This document shows positions 25,300 to 36,929 of a stretch of DNA of 50,417 nucleotides, in pieces. Source of the stretch: Acinetobacter lwoffii (GTDB lineage Bacteria > Pseudomonadota > Gammaproteobacteria > Pseudomonadales > Moraxellaceae). The DNA is taken from NCBI RefSeq assembly GCF_024129435.1, contig NZ_JAMXXN010000022.1, positions 1 through 50,417 on the forward strand, in the 5' to 3' direction. Under the pieces are notes generated by a model. That model saw nothing but the letters and a program-made list of their open reading frames with translations. It was not told the DNA's origin and made no database searches. Within the stretch, counting starts at the first letter, position 1. Each line of letters starts with the position of its first letter. Made by a program: the position numbers and the translations under genes.

Positions 25300-25750
25300 A
25301 AAAAATAGTTCAATTCAAGTTAATCACAAATTAAGTTATTGTTATATAAATATATATAAGTTATAAACAACTCTATCAACAAAGTTATCCACATGTTATC
25401 CAGAGTTTAAATTTAACCTGTAGTTTTGAATTTAAATTTGAAGTTTTTTGAGTTATCCACAAAAAACAGTGATCTTATAAATAAATTCAAATTTATAAAT
25501 TTAAATTTATTACTATTAGGGAGCACTTTTTCTATGGATAAGCCACTTTTTATTTAATTAAACATAAACTTATGTTGTGGATAAAACTGTTTCTATTAAT
25601 TTTATACTTTGTGGATAACTTTATGGTATATTTTATCCACAGCTTGCGGATAAACTTATCCACACTGGGTTTTAAATTTAAATTTATGCAGGGTGATTTC
25701 TTTTTGCACAGTTTTTGTAGAGATTGCCATGACAGATGTGGATAACTTGG
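25300..25750. other. Chromosomal replication origin (oriC)
   Basis: The 660-bp gap between rpmH and dnaA holds seven perfect DnaA boxes (TTATCCACA): plus strand at 25385, 25453, 25633 and 25656; minus strand at 25576, 25610 and 25737. One-mismatch boxes lie at 25396 and 25645. AT-rich candidates for the unwinding element are 25330-25370 and 25474-25517. The tract also contains the TTTGAATTTAAA motif shared with the 5.3- and 32.8-kb clusters (25425-25442, 25406, 25482-25508, 25670-25686). The box at 25737 lies about 85 bp before dnaA and could serve autoregulation. Confidence 0.93.
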
Positions 25751-25821
25751 TTAGAATGGCGACCCGCTTTTGGTCGCGGTCATCTTTTTTGAATGAACAA
25801 TGGAATGAATAGGGGATTCAC

Positions 25822-27198
25822 ATGCTTTGGACGGACTGCTTAAATCGCCTGCGACAAGAGCTCTCTGGAAATGTCTTTACAATGTGGATTCGCCCATTGG
25901 TTGCAGAAGAGCTGGAAGACAGCTTGCGTTTGTATGCACCTAATCCTTACTGGACGCGTTACATTCAGGAACATCATCTGGAACTGATTACGATTCTGGC
26001 AGAACAGTTGTCTGAAGGACGGGTACGCAAGGTCGAGATTTTGGTCGATTCACGTCCAGGGGCGATTTTATCTGCCAGTGAACAACCGGCGACCACGACT
26101 GCGGCATTGACCTCGACACCGATGCCAGTGCCGAAGCCGAAGAAAGAAAAAGAAGACAGCGGCAAAAATAGCCGTAGACGTCAGTTGAATCCATTGTTTA
26201 CCTTCTCGCTGTTTGTGGAAGGCCGATCTAACCAGATGGCGGCAGAAACCTGTCGCAAGGTACTGACCCAGCTGGGTGCTTCACAGCACAACCCCTTATT
26301 TTTATATGGTCCGACCGGTCTGGGTAAAACCCACTTGATGCAGGCGGTCGGTAATGCATTGTTGCAGGCCAAACCGAATGCACGCGTCATGTACATGACC
26401 GCAGAAAGTTTTGTACAGGACTTTGTCAGCTCGTTGCAGCAGGGTAAAGTCGAAGAGTTTAAGAAAAACTGCCGTTCTCTGGATCTGTTACTGGTCGATG
26501 ATATTCACTTGCTGGCCGGTAAAGAGGCCAGTCTGGTCGAATTTTTCTACACCTTTAACGCACTTCTGGATGAGTCCAAGCAAATTATTTTGACTTCGGA
26601 TCGTTATCCTAAAGAGCTGACAGAGCTGGATCCACGTCTGGTTTCACGTTTTTCCTGGGGGTTGTCGGTCGGGGTTGAACCGCCAGATATTGAAACCCGA
26701 ATTGAAATTCTGCTGAAAAAAGCAGAAAGCAACCAGGTCGATTTACCACGTAACTGTGCGCTGTTTATTGCCCAGCAGGTGGTGGCTAACGTGCGTGAGC
26801 TGGAAGGTGCGCTGAACAAAGTGGTGGCGATTTCACGTTTTAAAGGCACGCCAATTGATCTGGATGTGGTGCGTGAATCTTTAAAAGATGTGCTGGCAAT
26901 TCGTGCCCGTACCATCAGTACTGAAAATATTCAGCGAGTGGTCAGTGAATATTTCCGGATTCCGCTGAAAGAACTGGTCGGTCCAAAACGTACCCGGATT
27001 TATGCCCGTCCACGTCAACTGGCGATGGGTCTGGCACGTGAATTAACCGGCGACAGTTTTCCGGAAATTGGCATGGCTTTTGGCGGTCGTGATCACAGTA
27101 CCGTGATGCATGCTTGCGAGAAAGTACAAAGCCTGCGTGAAGAAGATCCGATCTTTAACGAAGACTATAAAAACCTGCAACGTCTGTTGCAAAGTTGA
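25822..27198 (+). CDS. dnaA: Chromosomal replication initiator DnaA
   Basis: AAA+ initiator that binds the TTATCCACA boxes and opens oriC. Domain I is at the N-terminus (LWTDCLNRLRQELSGNVFTMWIRPL). A low-complexity linker (about 80-120) has many Pro, Thr and Lys residues. The AAA+ core carries Walker A GPTGLGKT at 163-170 and Walker B LLVDDIH. The C-terminal domain IV carries the DNA-binding signature FGGRDHSTVMHAC. The length of 458 aa is normal. It heads the dnaA-dnaN-recF-gyrB series and is transcribed away from the origin; DnaA boxes upstream suggest autoregulation. Confidence 0.98.
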   Translation: MLWTDCLNRLRQELSGNVFTMWIRPLVAEELEDSLRLYAPNPYWTRYIQEHHLELITILAEQLSEGRVRKVEILVDSRPGAILSASEQPATTTAALTSTPMPVPKPKKEKEDSGKNSRRRQLNPLFTFSLFVEGRSNQMAAETCRKVLTQLGASQHNPLFLYGPTGLGKTHLMQAVGNALLQAKPNARVMYMTAESFVQDFVSSLQQGKVEEFKKNCRSLDLLLVDDIHLLAGKEASLVEFFYTFNALLDESKQIILTSDRYPKELTELDPRLVSRFSWGLSVGVEPPDIETRIEILLKKAESNQVDLPRNCALFIAQQVVANVRELEGALNKVVAISRFKGTPIDLDVVRESLKDVLAIRARTISTENIQRVVSEYFRIPLKELVGPKRTRIYARPRQLAMGLARELTGDSFPEIGMAFGGRDHSTVMHACEKVQSLREEDPIFNEDYKNLQRLLQS

Positions 27199-27307
27199 CC
27201 TAAATCGCTCAAATTCTATTCTTGCTATGCGGCTGCTTTTGCCGCATAGTAAACCGTCAAAAAAATCACTTTTTCTATATTAATCTTCAGCTTTAGAGGA
27301 ATGCACC

Positions 27308-28456
27308 GTGCGTTTAAAAATCGCGAAAGAAAGCTTACTGAATGTTCTCTCACATGTCGTAGGAGCGGTTGAACGTCGCCATACCTTGAATATCCTGTCT
27401 AACCTGAAAATTCAGGTGACTACGCAAGCATTGACCGTGACCGGTTCCGACCTGGAAGTCGAACTGGTGGCGAGTACAGCACTGGCTGAAGGTGCATGTT
27501 TGCAGGAAGGCGAGACCACAGTTCCTGCACGTAAGCTGATTGATATCTGTAAGTCACTTCCTTCAGCGGCATTGGTGGATTTGCATATTACTGAAGATCA
27601 GCGCTGCATCCTTAAATCAGGCAACAGCCGTTTTGTACTGGGTACCTTGCCTGCTGATGATTATCCATTACTGAACACTGAAAACACCCAAGGCACGCAA
27701 GTGACGGTGACACAGCGTGAACTTAAACGCCTGTTCGAAAAAACCGCCTTTGCCATGGCAGTTCAGGATGTGCGTTTTTACCTGACCGGTACTTTGCTTG
27801 AAATTGATGCCAATCAGCTACGTGCTGTGACCACCGATGGCCACCGCCTAGCACTGTGTGAAACAGCAGCACAATCCACTGCAGCACAGCCGATTCAGGC
27901 AATTGTGCCACGTAAGGCCGTTGCAGAATTACAGCGCCTGCTCAGCGTTGAAGATGAGCAATTATCTCTATTGATTGGTCGTGAACTGCTCAATGTGACC
28001 ATCAATATGCCAAGCCGTGACAAGGAACAGGCGAACATTACCGTGCGTTTCACTACCAAGCTGATTGATGGTAAGTTCCCGGACTACCGCCGTGTGATTC
28101 CACGTGGGGGCGACAAAGTCGTGATGATCGCACATGACGTGTTCAAGCAGTCTTTGCAGCGTGTGGCGATTTTAAGTAATGAAAAACTTCGCGGTGTGTT
28201 TCTGAACTTCAATGCTGATTCTTTGCAACTTCGTGCCAATAACCCGGAGCAGGATGAAGCGATTGAAGACCTGGCGATTCAATATGCCGATTCACCGCTA
28301 GAAATGTCCTTCAATGCGCAGTATCTGATTGAAGTCCTCGGTGTGCTGGATGGCGATGATGTATCAATGACTATGACTGAAGCGAATCAGTCTGTCTTAG
28401 TACAAGACCCGGCGCATACTGATCAGACTTATGTCGTCATGCCGATGCGTGTTTAA
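27308..28456 (+). CDS. dnaN: DNA polymerase III sliding clamp (beta subunit)
   Basis: Ring-shaped dimeric processivity clamp of the replicative polymerase. The 382-aa sequence runs from MRLKIAKESLLNVLSHVVGAVERRHTLNILSNL to the C-terminal VVMPMRV, which ends in the M-P-M-R peptide-pocket residues typical of beta clamps. It starts with GTG: the AGAGGA at 27295-27300 is well placed before the GTG at 27308, while the ATG at 27301 is out of frame. It follows dnaA by 109 bp and precedes recF by 28 bp, so dnaN-recF are likely co-transcribed. Confidence 0.97.
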   Translation: MRLKIAKESLLNVLSHVVGAVERRHTLNILSNLKIQVTTQALTVTGSDLEVELVASTALAEGACLQEGETTVPARKLIDICKSLPSAALVDLHITEDQRCILKSGNSRFVLGTLPADDYPLLNTENTQGTQVTVTQRELKRLFEKTAFAMAVQDVRFYLTGTLLEIDANQLRAVTTDGHRLALCETAAQSTAAQPIQAIVPRKAVAELQRLLSVEDEQLSLLIGRELLNVTINMPSRDKEQANITVRFTTKLIDGKFPDYRRVIPRGGDKVVMIAHDVFKQSLQRVAILSNEKLRGVFLNFNADSLQLRANNPEQDEAIEDLAIQYADSPLEMSFNAQYLIEVLGVLDGDDVSMTMTEANQSVLVQDPAHTDQTYVVMPMRV

Positions 28457-28484
28457 GCCGCGGCTTCTGATATTCATATAAGAC

Positions 28485-29564
28485 ATGCATATTACGCGTT
28501 TACATATTGAGCGTGTGCGGAATTTAAAGACGGTTGCTCTCCACGGATTGCAGCCGTTTAATGTTTTTTATGGGCAAAATGGTTCAGGTAAAACCTCGAT
28601 TTTAGAGGCGATTCATTTACTGGCTGCCGGTCGTTCCTTCCGTACTCATATTCCCAAAAATTATATCCAGCATGGCGCGCAGGATGCGATTGTATTTGCA
28701 CAGTCTGCGACTGAAAAAATTGGCATGCAAAAAATGGCCAGCGGGGAGCAACTGATCAAGGTCAATGGTGATCTGGTCGCAACCCAGGGACAGCTGGCCA
28801 AACTGTTGCCCTTGCAGCTGATTGATCCGCAAAGCACCGATATTATCGATCATGGTGCTAAACCACGACGCCAACTCCTTGACTGGTTAATGTTCCACGT
28901 GGAACCAGAGTTTTATCATGCCTGGCAATATTATTCTCGTGCGCTGAAACAGCGAAATAGTCTGCTCAAAAGCAAACGCTTTCTCAGTCTGTCTGATCTG
29001 GAACCGTGGAACCAGATGCTGAGTGAATATGGTGAAATCCTGCACTCGCAACGTGTCGGGATTGTGGAACAATGGAAGCCATTTTTTGAAGATGATCTGA
29101 AACAGTTATTACCTGAATTGCAAGTCAGTCTGGAATACAGTCCGGGCTTTCATAGTGAAACCGGCCTGCTAAATGATCTGACCAACCAGCATGAAAAAGA
29201 CTGTGAGCGACGCTATACCGAATATGGCCCACATCGCGCAGATTTGCGTTTAAAGACCCCGATGGGGGATGCTGATGTGATCCTGTCGCGCGGGCAGAAA
29301 AAGCTGCTGATGATCGCACTAAAACTGTCGCAAATCGCAATGCTACATTCTTGTAATAAGGAAACTGTGGTATTATTAGATGATGTGACAGCAGAATTAG
29401 ATTTAACCGCACAACAACGTTTAATTGAGCGATTGAGCCAACTTGGTAGTCAAGTTTTTATTACCACCTTAGACCATGAATCAGTACAAAAGCACTTACA
29501 TGATTTGTCTATCTCATATCAGTTATTCAGTGTTGAAAACGGTACAGTTCAAGTTGTGCAATAA
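28485..29564 (+). CDS. recF: DNA replication and repair protein RecF
   Basis: SMC-like ATPase that, with RecO and RecR, loads RecA at single-strand gaps. Walker A GQNGSGKT is at residues 30-37, the ABC signature region is [17 protein letters not shown], and Walker B is [12 protein letters not shown]. The length of 359 aa is typical. It lies between dnaN and gyrB. Odd feature: codons for MFHVEPE contain a parS-like 16-mer (28891-28906), so this stretch may be under DNA-level as well as protein-level selection. Confidence 0.97.
   Translation: MHITRLHIERVRNLKTVALHGLQPFNVFYGQNGSGKTSILEAIHLLAAGRSFRTHIPKNYIQHGAQDAIVFAQSATEKIGMQKMASGEQLIKVNGDLVATQGQLAKLLPLQLIDPQSTDIIDHGAKPRRQLLDWLMFHVEPEFYHAWQYYSRALKQRNSLLKSKRFLSLSDLEPWNQMLSEYGEILHSQRVGIVEQWKPFFEDDLKQLLPELQVSLEYSPGFHSETGLLNDLTNQHEKDCERRYTEYGPHRADLRLKTPMGDADVILSRGQKKLLMIALKLSQIAMLHSCNKETVVLLDDVTAELDLTAQQRLIERLSQLGSQVFITTLDHESVQKHLHDLSISYQLFSVENGTVQVVQ
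28891..28906. promoter_or_regulatory. parS-like ParB-binding site inside recF
   Basis: TGTTCCACGTGGAACC matches the palindromic parS TGTTCCACGTGGAACA at 15 of 16 positions. It is about 3.3 kb right of oriC. With the site at 19596 it brackets the origin. Confidence 0.8.
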
Positions 29565-29611
29565 TATTTTTTGAGTTTTACCCATCTTTGGATAGACCTA
29601 TTTTTCACTAG

Positions 29612-32092
<2,481 letters not shown>

Positions 32093-32114
32093 CCCTTCAG
32101 GATAAAATCAGATA

Positions 32115-32145
32115 TAAAAAAGCGCCTTTCGAGGCGCTTTTTTTA
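32115..32145 (+). terminator. gyrB terminator
   Basis: AAAAAAGCGCCT / AGGCGCTTTTTTT hairpin 22 bases after the gyrB stop. Confidence 0.9.
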
Positions 32146-33240
32146 GACCAATTTTTTTACTCATATCCTGTGAGCTAGGCAAAATAAAGTAATTTTGGAC
32201 CGATTTTTAGATATGGAACGGGTTCATTTAGGTTTTAAAAAGCCAAGTTGAGTAAGCCAAATCGACTCTAAGAAAGGGTTTATGTATAGAGATTACCAAC
32301 TCGGGAGAATACCTGAAATCTGGAGTGAATCTATCGTTATAAAAATGATCTGCATCAGAACTTCTAAAATAATTTTTGAATAGGAAAGTGAGGTAGAAAG
32401 ACGTTCTTTATACGATGAGAAGTTTGCATGCAGTTCACGACACTAGGTGAAAACTGGATCAGTCAAAGTGGTATTTAAAGATGCGTGTAATAAAAATAGA
32501 TCGAATACTTTAGGTGGATTCGACTAAAAAATAATAAATCGCCTATTCAGAAGATCCAATATCTCAAAAATAAATAAAAAGCTGCTAAAACTAAATTTTA
32601 AATTTTCAATAGCTTATAAGAAACTTGGTCTAATACGCTAAATAATACGTGAATAATATTGCTTCAAGCATCTAGAAAGCCTGATCAGAGATGGTGGATA
32701 ACTCTAAAGTTATCCATAATTTTTATGTGAATAAGATAGTATTTTTCCGCAAGCTTTAATCCACGTATTAATTCTTTATTTTAAATTCAAATTTGAAATC
32801 GATTATCTTGTGGATAAGTGTTTTTAAATTTAAAATAGCATTTTAAATTTAAAGCTAGATTTGGCGATATATTGCTAGTATGACCAGACTATTCCTTGGA
32901 TTGGCTTTAAAATAAAAAAATATTATAAATTAAATACTTGTAAATATAGTGTAGTTTCTCTAATCATTACCGTGGAACATATTGTTAACTAAAAACTCAA
33001 GATGTAGCTAAACTACATAATTGATTTAATAATCAAGTGAACTTTCATTTTTATTTAAAATCATACTTTTATCGATTTTTGCTTAACTTTTTTATTTCTC
33101 ATTTTTGAGTTATTTCTTGATTTCATTATTGAAAATCGGGCATTTCTTTTATTACTCGATAGAAAAGAGGGAGGGAATCGCTGAAATGATATTGATTAGG
33201 AAAAAGAAAAAGAGGATTGATAAAATGACGATAAAAAATA
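32146..33240. other. 1.1-kb gene-free region downstream of gyrB
   Basis: No reading frame with a plausible start and length was found on either strand; the longest conceptual peptide near 32282 is about 33 codons without family character. It contains the third DnaA-box/TTTAAATTCAAA cluster (32693-32853, separate entry) and a lone GTGGAACA half-parS at 32972-32979. Base composition is very AT-rich. It could be a decayed gene or a maintained non-coding element. Confidence 0.6.
32693..32853. repeat. Third DnaA-box and TTTAAATTCAAA motif cluster
   Basis: An exact TTTAAATTCAAA is at 32780-32791, followed directly by TTTGAAAT. TTTAAATTTAAA is at 32823-32834 and 32842-32853. A perfect minus-strand DnaA box is at 32809-32817. 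Near-matches to the box (one mismatch each) are at 32693-32701 and 32710-32718. The combination is the same as at 5.3-5.7 kb and in oriC. Confidence 0.7.
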
Positions 33241-33268
33241 AAAAAGCGCCTGACGGCGCTTTTTTTTA
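33241..33268 (-). terminator. Terminator of the formaldehyde-dehydrogenase-like gene
   Basis: AAAAAGCGCC / GGCGCTTTTTTTT hairpin just past the stop, with T-runs on both strands. Confidence 0.88.
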
Positions 33269-33275
33269 ATCATAT

Positions 33276-34439
33276 TTATGGTGTTAGAATGACTTTACGA
33301 CAGTCTTCTTCCTTTTTATCAAAAATACGGTAACCTTCCGCAGCATCTTCCAGTTTCATGCGATGGGTAATAATCAGATCTGGAGACAGATCTCCATTTT
33401 CAATATGTTCTAGCAACTGCGGCAAGTAGTTATGCACATGGGTTTGTCCCATTTTAAAGGTTAAACCTTTGTCAAAGGCATCACCAAACAGGAAGCCATG
33501 AATTGGACCAGCATAAACTCCAGGTACACTCACCACACCGCCGCGGCGGACCGCTGCAATACATTGTCTTAGCGCTGAACCACTCGAACCTTCTAATTTC
33601 AGGTTGGTCATTACGGTTTCCAGCATGCTGCCTTTGGCTTCAAAACCGACCGCATCAATGACGGCATCAACTCCACGATAACCCGTGGTATTTTGAATGA
33701 TAAATTCAGCGGCATCGACTTCATCAAAATTGACCGGAATTACTCCATAGGTTTGATGCGCGAAACGCAAACGGTAAGGATGGTGATCGACCATAAAGAT
33801 CTGCTCGGCACCCAGCATCCGTGCACAGGCAGCAGCCAGCAGACCCACCGGGCCAGCGCCATAAATGGCGACACTGGAACCTCGACTGACTTGGGCATTA
33901 TTCACTGCTTGCCAGGCGGTTGGCAGAATATCAGTCAGGAATAATACTTTTTCATCAGGCAGGGAACCTGGCACTTTAAATGGTCCGACATTGCCCTTGG
34001 GAATCCGCACATATTCTGCCTGACCACCCGGCACACCACCATACAGATGGCTAAAGCCAAATAAAGCTGCCCCTGGTGGGATCTGTTTTTTATTGAGAAT
34101 TGCACCACGGCCGGTATTGGTATTTTCACAGGCAGCCATGAGTTCATGTTCACAGAAAAAACAGTGACCGCATGCAATGACAAAGGGAATAATCACCCGG
34201 TCACCTTTTTTGACTTCGGTTACTTCTGGGCCGACTTCTTCTACAATTCCCATAAATTCATGGCCGAAAATATCACCGTCTTCAGTGGCCGGAATTTTCC
34301 CCCGGTATAAATGCAGATCTGAGCCACAGATGGCGGTGGCTGTCACCCTTAAAATAACGTCATCTGGTTCCTGAATCACTGGATCTGGAACGGATTCAAC
34401 TCGTACATCCCGAGCACCATGATAGGTAAGAGCACGCAT
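33276..34439 (-). CDS. Zinc-dependent alcohol dehydrogenase, glutathione-independent formaldehyde-dehydrogenase-like
   Basis: Medium-chain dehydrogenase of 387 aa. Catalytic zinc ligands are Cys38 (AICGSDLH) and His60-Glu61 ([12 protein letters not shown]). Structural-zinc cysteines are 90, 93, 96 and 104. The nucleotide loop GAGPVG is near residue 190. The [17 protein letters not shown] block, the long insertion around [12 protein letters not shown], and [11 protein letters not shown] are typical of the FDH-like branch that includes Pseudomonas formaldehyde dismutase/dehydrogenase. The true substrate is not determinable. A GAGGAAA ribosome binding site precedes the ATG. It stands alone between the gene-free region and the ABC-F gene. 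Confidence 0.87.
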   Translation of the reverse strand: MRALTYHGARDVRVESVPDPVIQEPDDVILRVTATAICGSDLHLYRGKIPATEDGDIFGHEFMGIVEEVGPEVTEVKKGDRVIIPFVIACGHCFFCEHELMAACENTNTGRGAILNKKQIPPGAALFGFSHLYGGVPGGQAEYVRIPKGNVGPFKVPGSLPDEKVLFLTDILPTAWQAVNNAQVSRGSSVAIYGAGPVGLLAAACARMLGAEQIFMVDHHPYRLRFAHQTYGVIPVNFDEVDAAEFIIQNTTGYRGVDAVIDAVGFEAKGSMLETVMTNLKLEGSSGSALRQCIAAVRRGGVVSVPGVYAGPIHGFLFGDAFDKGLTFKMGQTHVHNYLPQLLEHIENGDLSPDLIITHRMKLEDAAEGYRIFDKKEEDCRKVILTP

Positions 34440-34724
34440 GCGGATTTCCTCTCTCTAGTTCAACATTAAACAGACTCGTAGCAAGACTGCCAAAAATTAA
34501 AAAACACTTGTATTAGAGCCTTAGGATGAAACAGCGCGCTGTAAATTAATGTATGAAATAAGGCATCCAACTGTTTAAAAAATAAACTTATATAGGGTTT
34601 GTGTAATTCATGACCTTATGTGTCGAATGAATAGAAAAGAACAGAATTAAAGAAACATCTAGACGTAGATGAAAAAATACAGGGGGGAAAATGGAAGAGA
34701 AAACATTAAAAATAGTGAATAAAA
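34440..34724. other. Intergenic between the dehydrogenase and ABC-F genes
   Basis: No open frame was found. It holds the dehydrogenase promoter (minus strand) and, at its far end, the ABC-F terminator. Nothing else was recognised. Confidence 0.5.
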
Positions 34725-34757
34725 AAGAGATGAACAACGTTGGTCATTCATCTCTTA
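34725..34757 (-). terminator. ABC-F gene terminator
   Basis: Read on the minus strand, AAGAGATGAA / TTCATCTCTT with a twelve-base loop is followed by TTTTTT. Confidence 0.8.
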
Positions 34758-34780
34758 TCTTAAATCTTACTAAAAGAGCT

Positions 34781-36712
34781 TTAGAACGTCTGTTCCAGAC
34801 TTTCCAGTTCCATCATCAGTTCTAGCATTTGCTCTTCGGCTGTTTCCAGTTTGGCTTTTAGCTCGGTTTGCTCATTCATCAGTTTCAGCAAATCATTTTT
34901 ACGTGATGCTTCGTATAAAGCACTGTCACCCAGCAGGTTTTCAATTTCAATCAGTCGCGGCTGTAGTTTGGCCATCTGTGCTTCGCATTTTTCAATATTC
35001 TTGCGAATCGGACGACTTAGTTCCCGCTGGCGAGCAGCTTCCTTACGTTGTGCTTCCTTGTCCAGTTTGGAAATAGTCGGTTTGACTTCGACTTGGGATT
35101 TCACCGGTTCTGCTGGCTTTTGCCCATTTTTAATCATCTCAATACGGGCTTGGCGTAACCAGTCAGCATAGGCAGTAAGATCACCATCAAACTCACGGCA
35201 TTGACCATTATGTACCAGTAGCAGTTCATCACAGACGCTGGCGATGAGCTGACGTTCATGCGAAACTAGAACTACCGCGCCCTGAAAATCTTGTAAAGCC
35301 ATAGTCAGTGCATGACGCATATCCAGGTCTAAATGGTTGGTCGGCTCATCCAGAATCAGTACATTCGGACGCTGCCAAACAATCAGTGCTAGGGCCAAAC
35401 GTGCACGTTCACCGCCTGAGAAGCTTTCGCTTGGCGTATCCATACGTTCGCCACTAAAACCGAAACTACCCAAGAAGGAGCGTAGACTGGCTTCACTGAT
35501 TTTTTTATCTGCGATACGTGCCAGCTGTAACATTGGGCTGGCATTACCATCCAGTGCATCCATTTGATGCTGGGCAAAATAACCAATATTCAGTAATTCT
35601 GAATCTTTCCGCAGACCCTGAATCAGTTTCAGGTCACCGACCAGCGATTTAATCAGCGTGGATTTACCGGCACCATTCATCCCAAGCAAACCGATCCGGC
35701 TGTTTGGCGTGATCTGTAAATTTACATTGGTGACAATCAGCTTGTCGCCATAACCAATATCGGCATGTTCCAGTTGCAATAACGGCGAACTCATTTTGGT
35801 CGGTTCACGGAAACTGAAGGTAAATGGCGTATCGACATGGGCTGCAGATAGTTCCTGCATTCGTTCCAGCTGTTTGATCCGGCTCTGTGCCTGTTTGGCT
35901 TTGGTCGCTTGCGCTTTAAAACGGTCAATATATTTTTGCAGATGCGCGCGGGTTTCCAGCTGCTTTTCATACGCCTGTTGCTGCTGCGCTAAACGCTCAC
36001 TACGGGTGCGCTCAAAAGTCGAATAGTTACCGGTATATAAAATCAGTTCCTGATTTTCGATATGTAAAATGTGATCGGTAATCGCATCGAGGAAGTCCCG
36101 GTCATGCGAAATCAGTACCAGCGTACCTTCATAGGCTTTCAGCCAGTCTTCGAGCCAGAGAATTGCGTCCAAGTCCAGATGGTTGGTTGGTTCATCGAGG
36201 AGCAGTAAGTCTGATCGGCTCATCAGGGTACGTGCCAGATTCAAACGCATACGCCAGCCACCGGAAAAACTTGAAACATCCAGCTGTGATTGATGTTCAA
36301 AGAAGCCCAGACCAGCCATCAGTTGTGAAGCTTTGGCAGGAGCAGAATAACCTGAAATTTCATCAAAACGGCCATATAAATGAGCCAGTTCTGCATCATC
36401 CAGTTGATCCGGTTGATCGAGTTTCTGCTGAATATCCCAGTATTCTTCATCGCCCGACAAGACGAAATCAATGGCTTTCATATTCAGTGCTTTGATTTCC
36501 TGAGCCATATGCGCTACGGTCCATACCGCAGGTCGGGTCAGCGAACCGGTGTCCGATTCCATGCCGCCGAGCAAGGCTGAAAACAGGGTTGATTTTCCAG
36601 CACCATTGACACCGGTTAGGCCAATTTTCCATCCTGGGTGTAACTGCATCGACGCTTTTTGAAATAAAACACGTCCACCGCGACGTATAGATAACTGGTC
36701 TAACTGAATCAT
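34781..36712 (-). CDS. ABC-F family ATPase, YheS type
   Basis: Soluble twin-ATPase protein without membrane segments, expected to act on ribosomes. The first Walker A is GVNGAGKST (about residues 34-42) and the first signature and Walker B are SSFSGGWRMRL and LLLLDEPTNHLDL. The ABC-F linker (about 235-300) contains the basic helix KYIDRFKAQATKAKQAQSRIK. The second ATPase has GMNGAGKST and LSFSGGERARL-like SFSGGERARLAL with LDEPTNHLDL. A coiled-coil C-terminal extension (about 540-643) is charged and Gln/Glu-rich. Length and linker match E. coli YheS most closely. It is monocistronic. Confidence 0.9.
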   Translation of the reverse strand: MIQLDQLSIRRGGRVLFQKASMQLHPGWKIGLTGVNGAGKSTLFSALLGGMESDTGSLTRPAVWTVAHMAQEIKALNMKAIDFVLSGDEEYWDIQQKLDQPDQLDDAELAHLYGRFDEISGYSAPAKASQLMAGLGFFEHQSQLDVSSFSGGWRMRLNLARTLMSRSDLLLLDEPTNHLDLDAILWLEDWLKAYEGTLVLISHDRDFLDAITDHILHIENQELILYTGNYSTFERTRSERLAQQQQAYEKQLETRAHLQKYIDRFKAQATKAKQAQSRIKQLERMQELSAAHVDTPFTFSFREPTKMSSPLLQLEHADIGYGDKLIVTNVNLQITPNSRIGLLGMNGAGKSTLIKSLVGDLKLIQGLRKDSELLNIGYFAQHQMDALDGNASPMLQLARIADKKISEASLRSFLGSFGFSGERMDTPSESFSGGERARLALALIVWQRPNVLILDEPTNHLDLDMRHALTMALQDFQGAVVLVSHERQLIASVCDELLLVHNGQCREFDGDLTAYADWLRQARIEMIKNGQKPAEPVKSQVEVKPTISKLDKEAQRKEAARQRELSRPIRKNIEKCEAQMAKLQPRLIEIENLLGDSALYEASRKNDLLKLMNEQTELKAKLETAEEQMLELMMELESLEQTF

Positions 36713-36929
36713 TGAGAAATCAAAGCTAAGAAATAAGATGCGCCTATTCTAAAGGAAAGCCCTGTGAAAATGAAAAATCTTACCGTTTTTGCTGAAATAA
36801 GTGTGCTTTTCACCTCTGTCAATTGATCTAGGGTGGACGCATAAGTTGAGTAAAAGCTCTATTTTATGCATGAACAGTGGTTTATAGTTCAGGCTGATGG
36901 AGCAAAAAATATCATAGAGTCAAATAAAA

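Noticed and set aside
32282..32380. Short plus-strand frame in the gap after gyrB
   Set aside because: About 33 codons, no ribosome binding site, no recognisable composition or family.
32964..32979. Third parS site downstream of gyrB
   Set aside because: Only the GTGGAACA half is intact; the other half matches poorly, so it was kept as a half-site note only.
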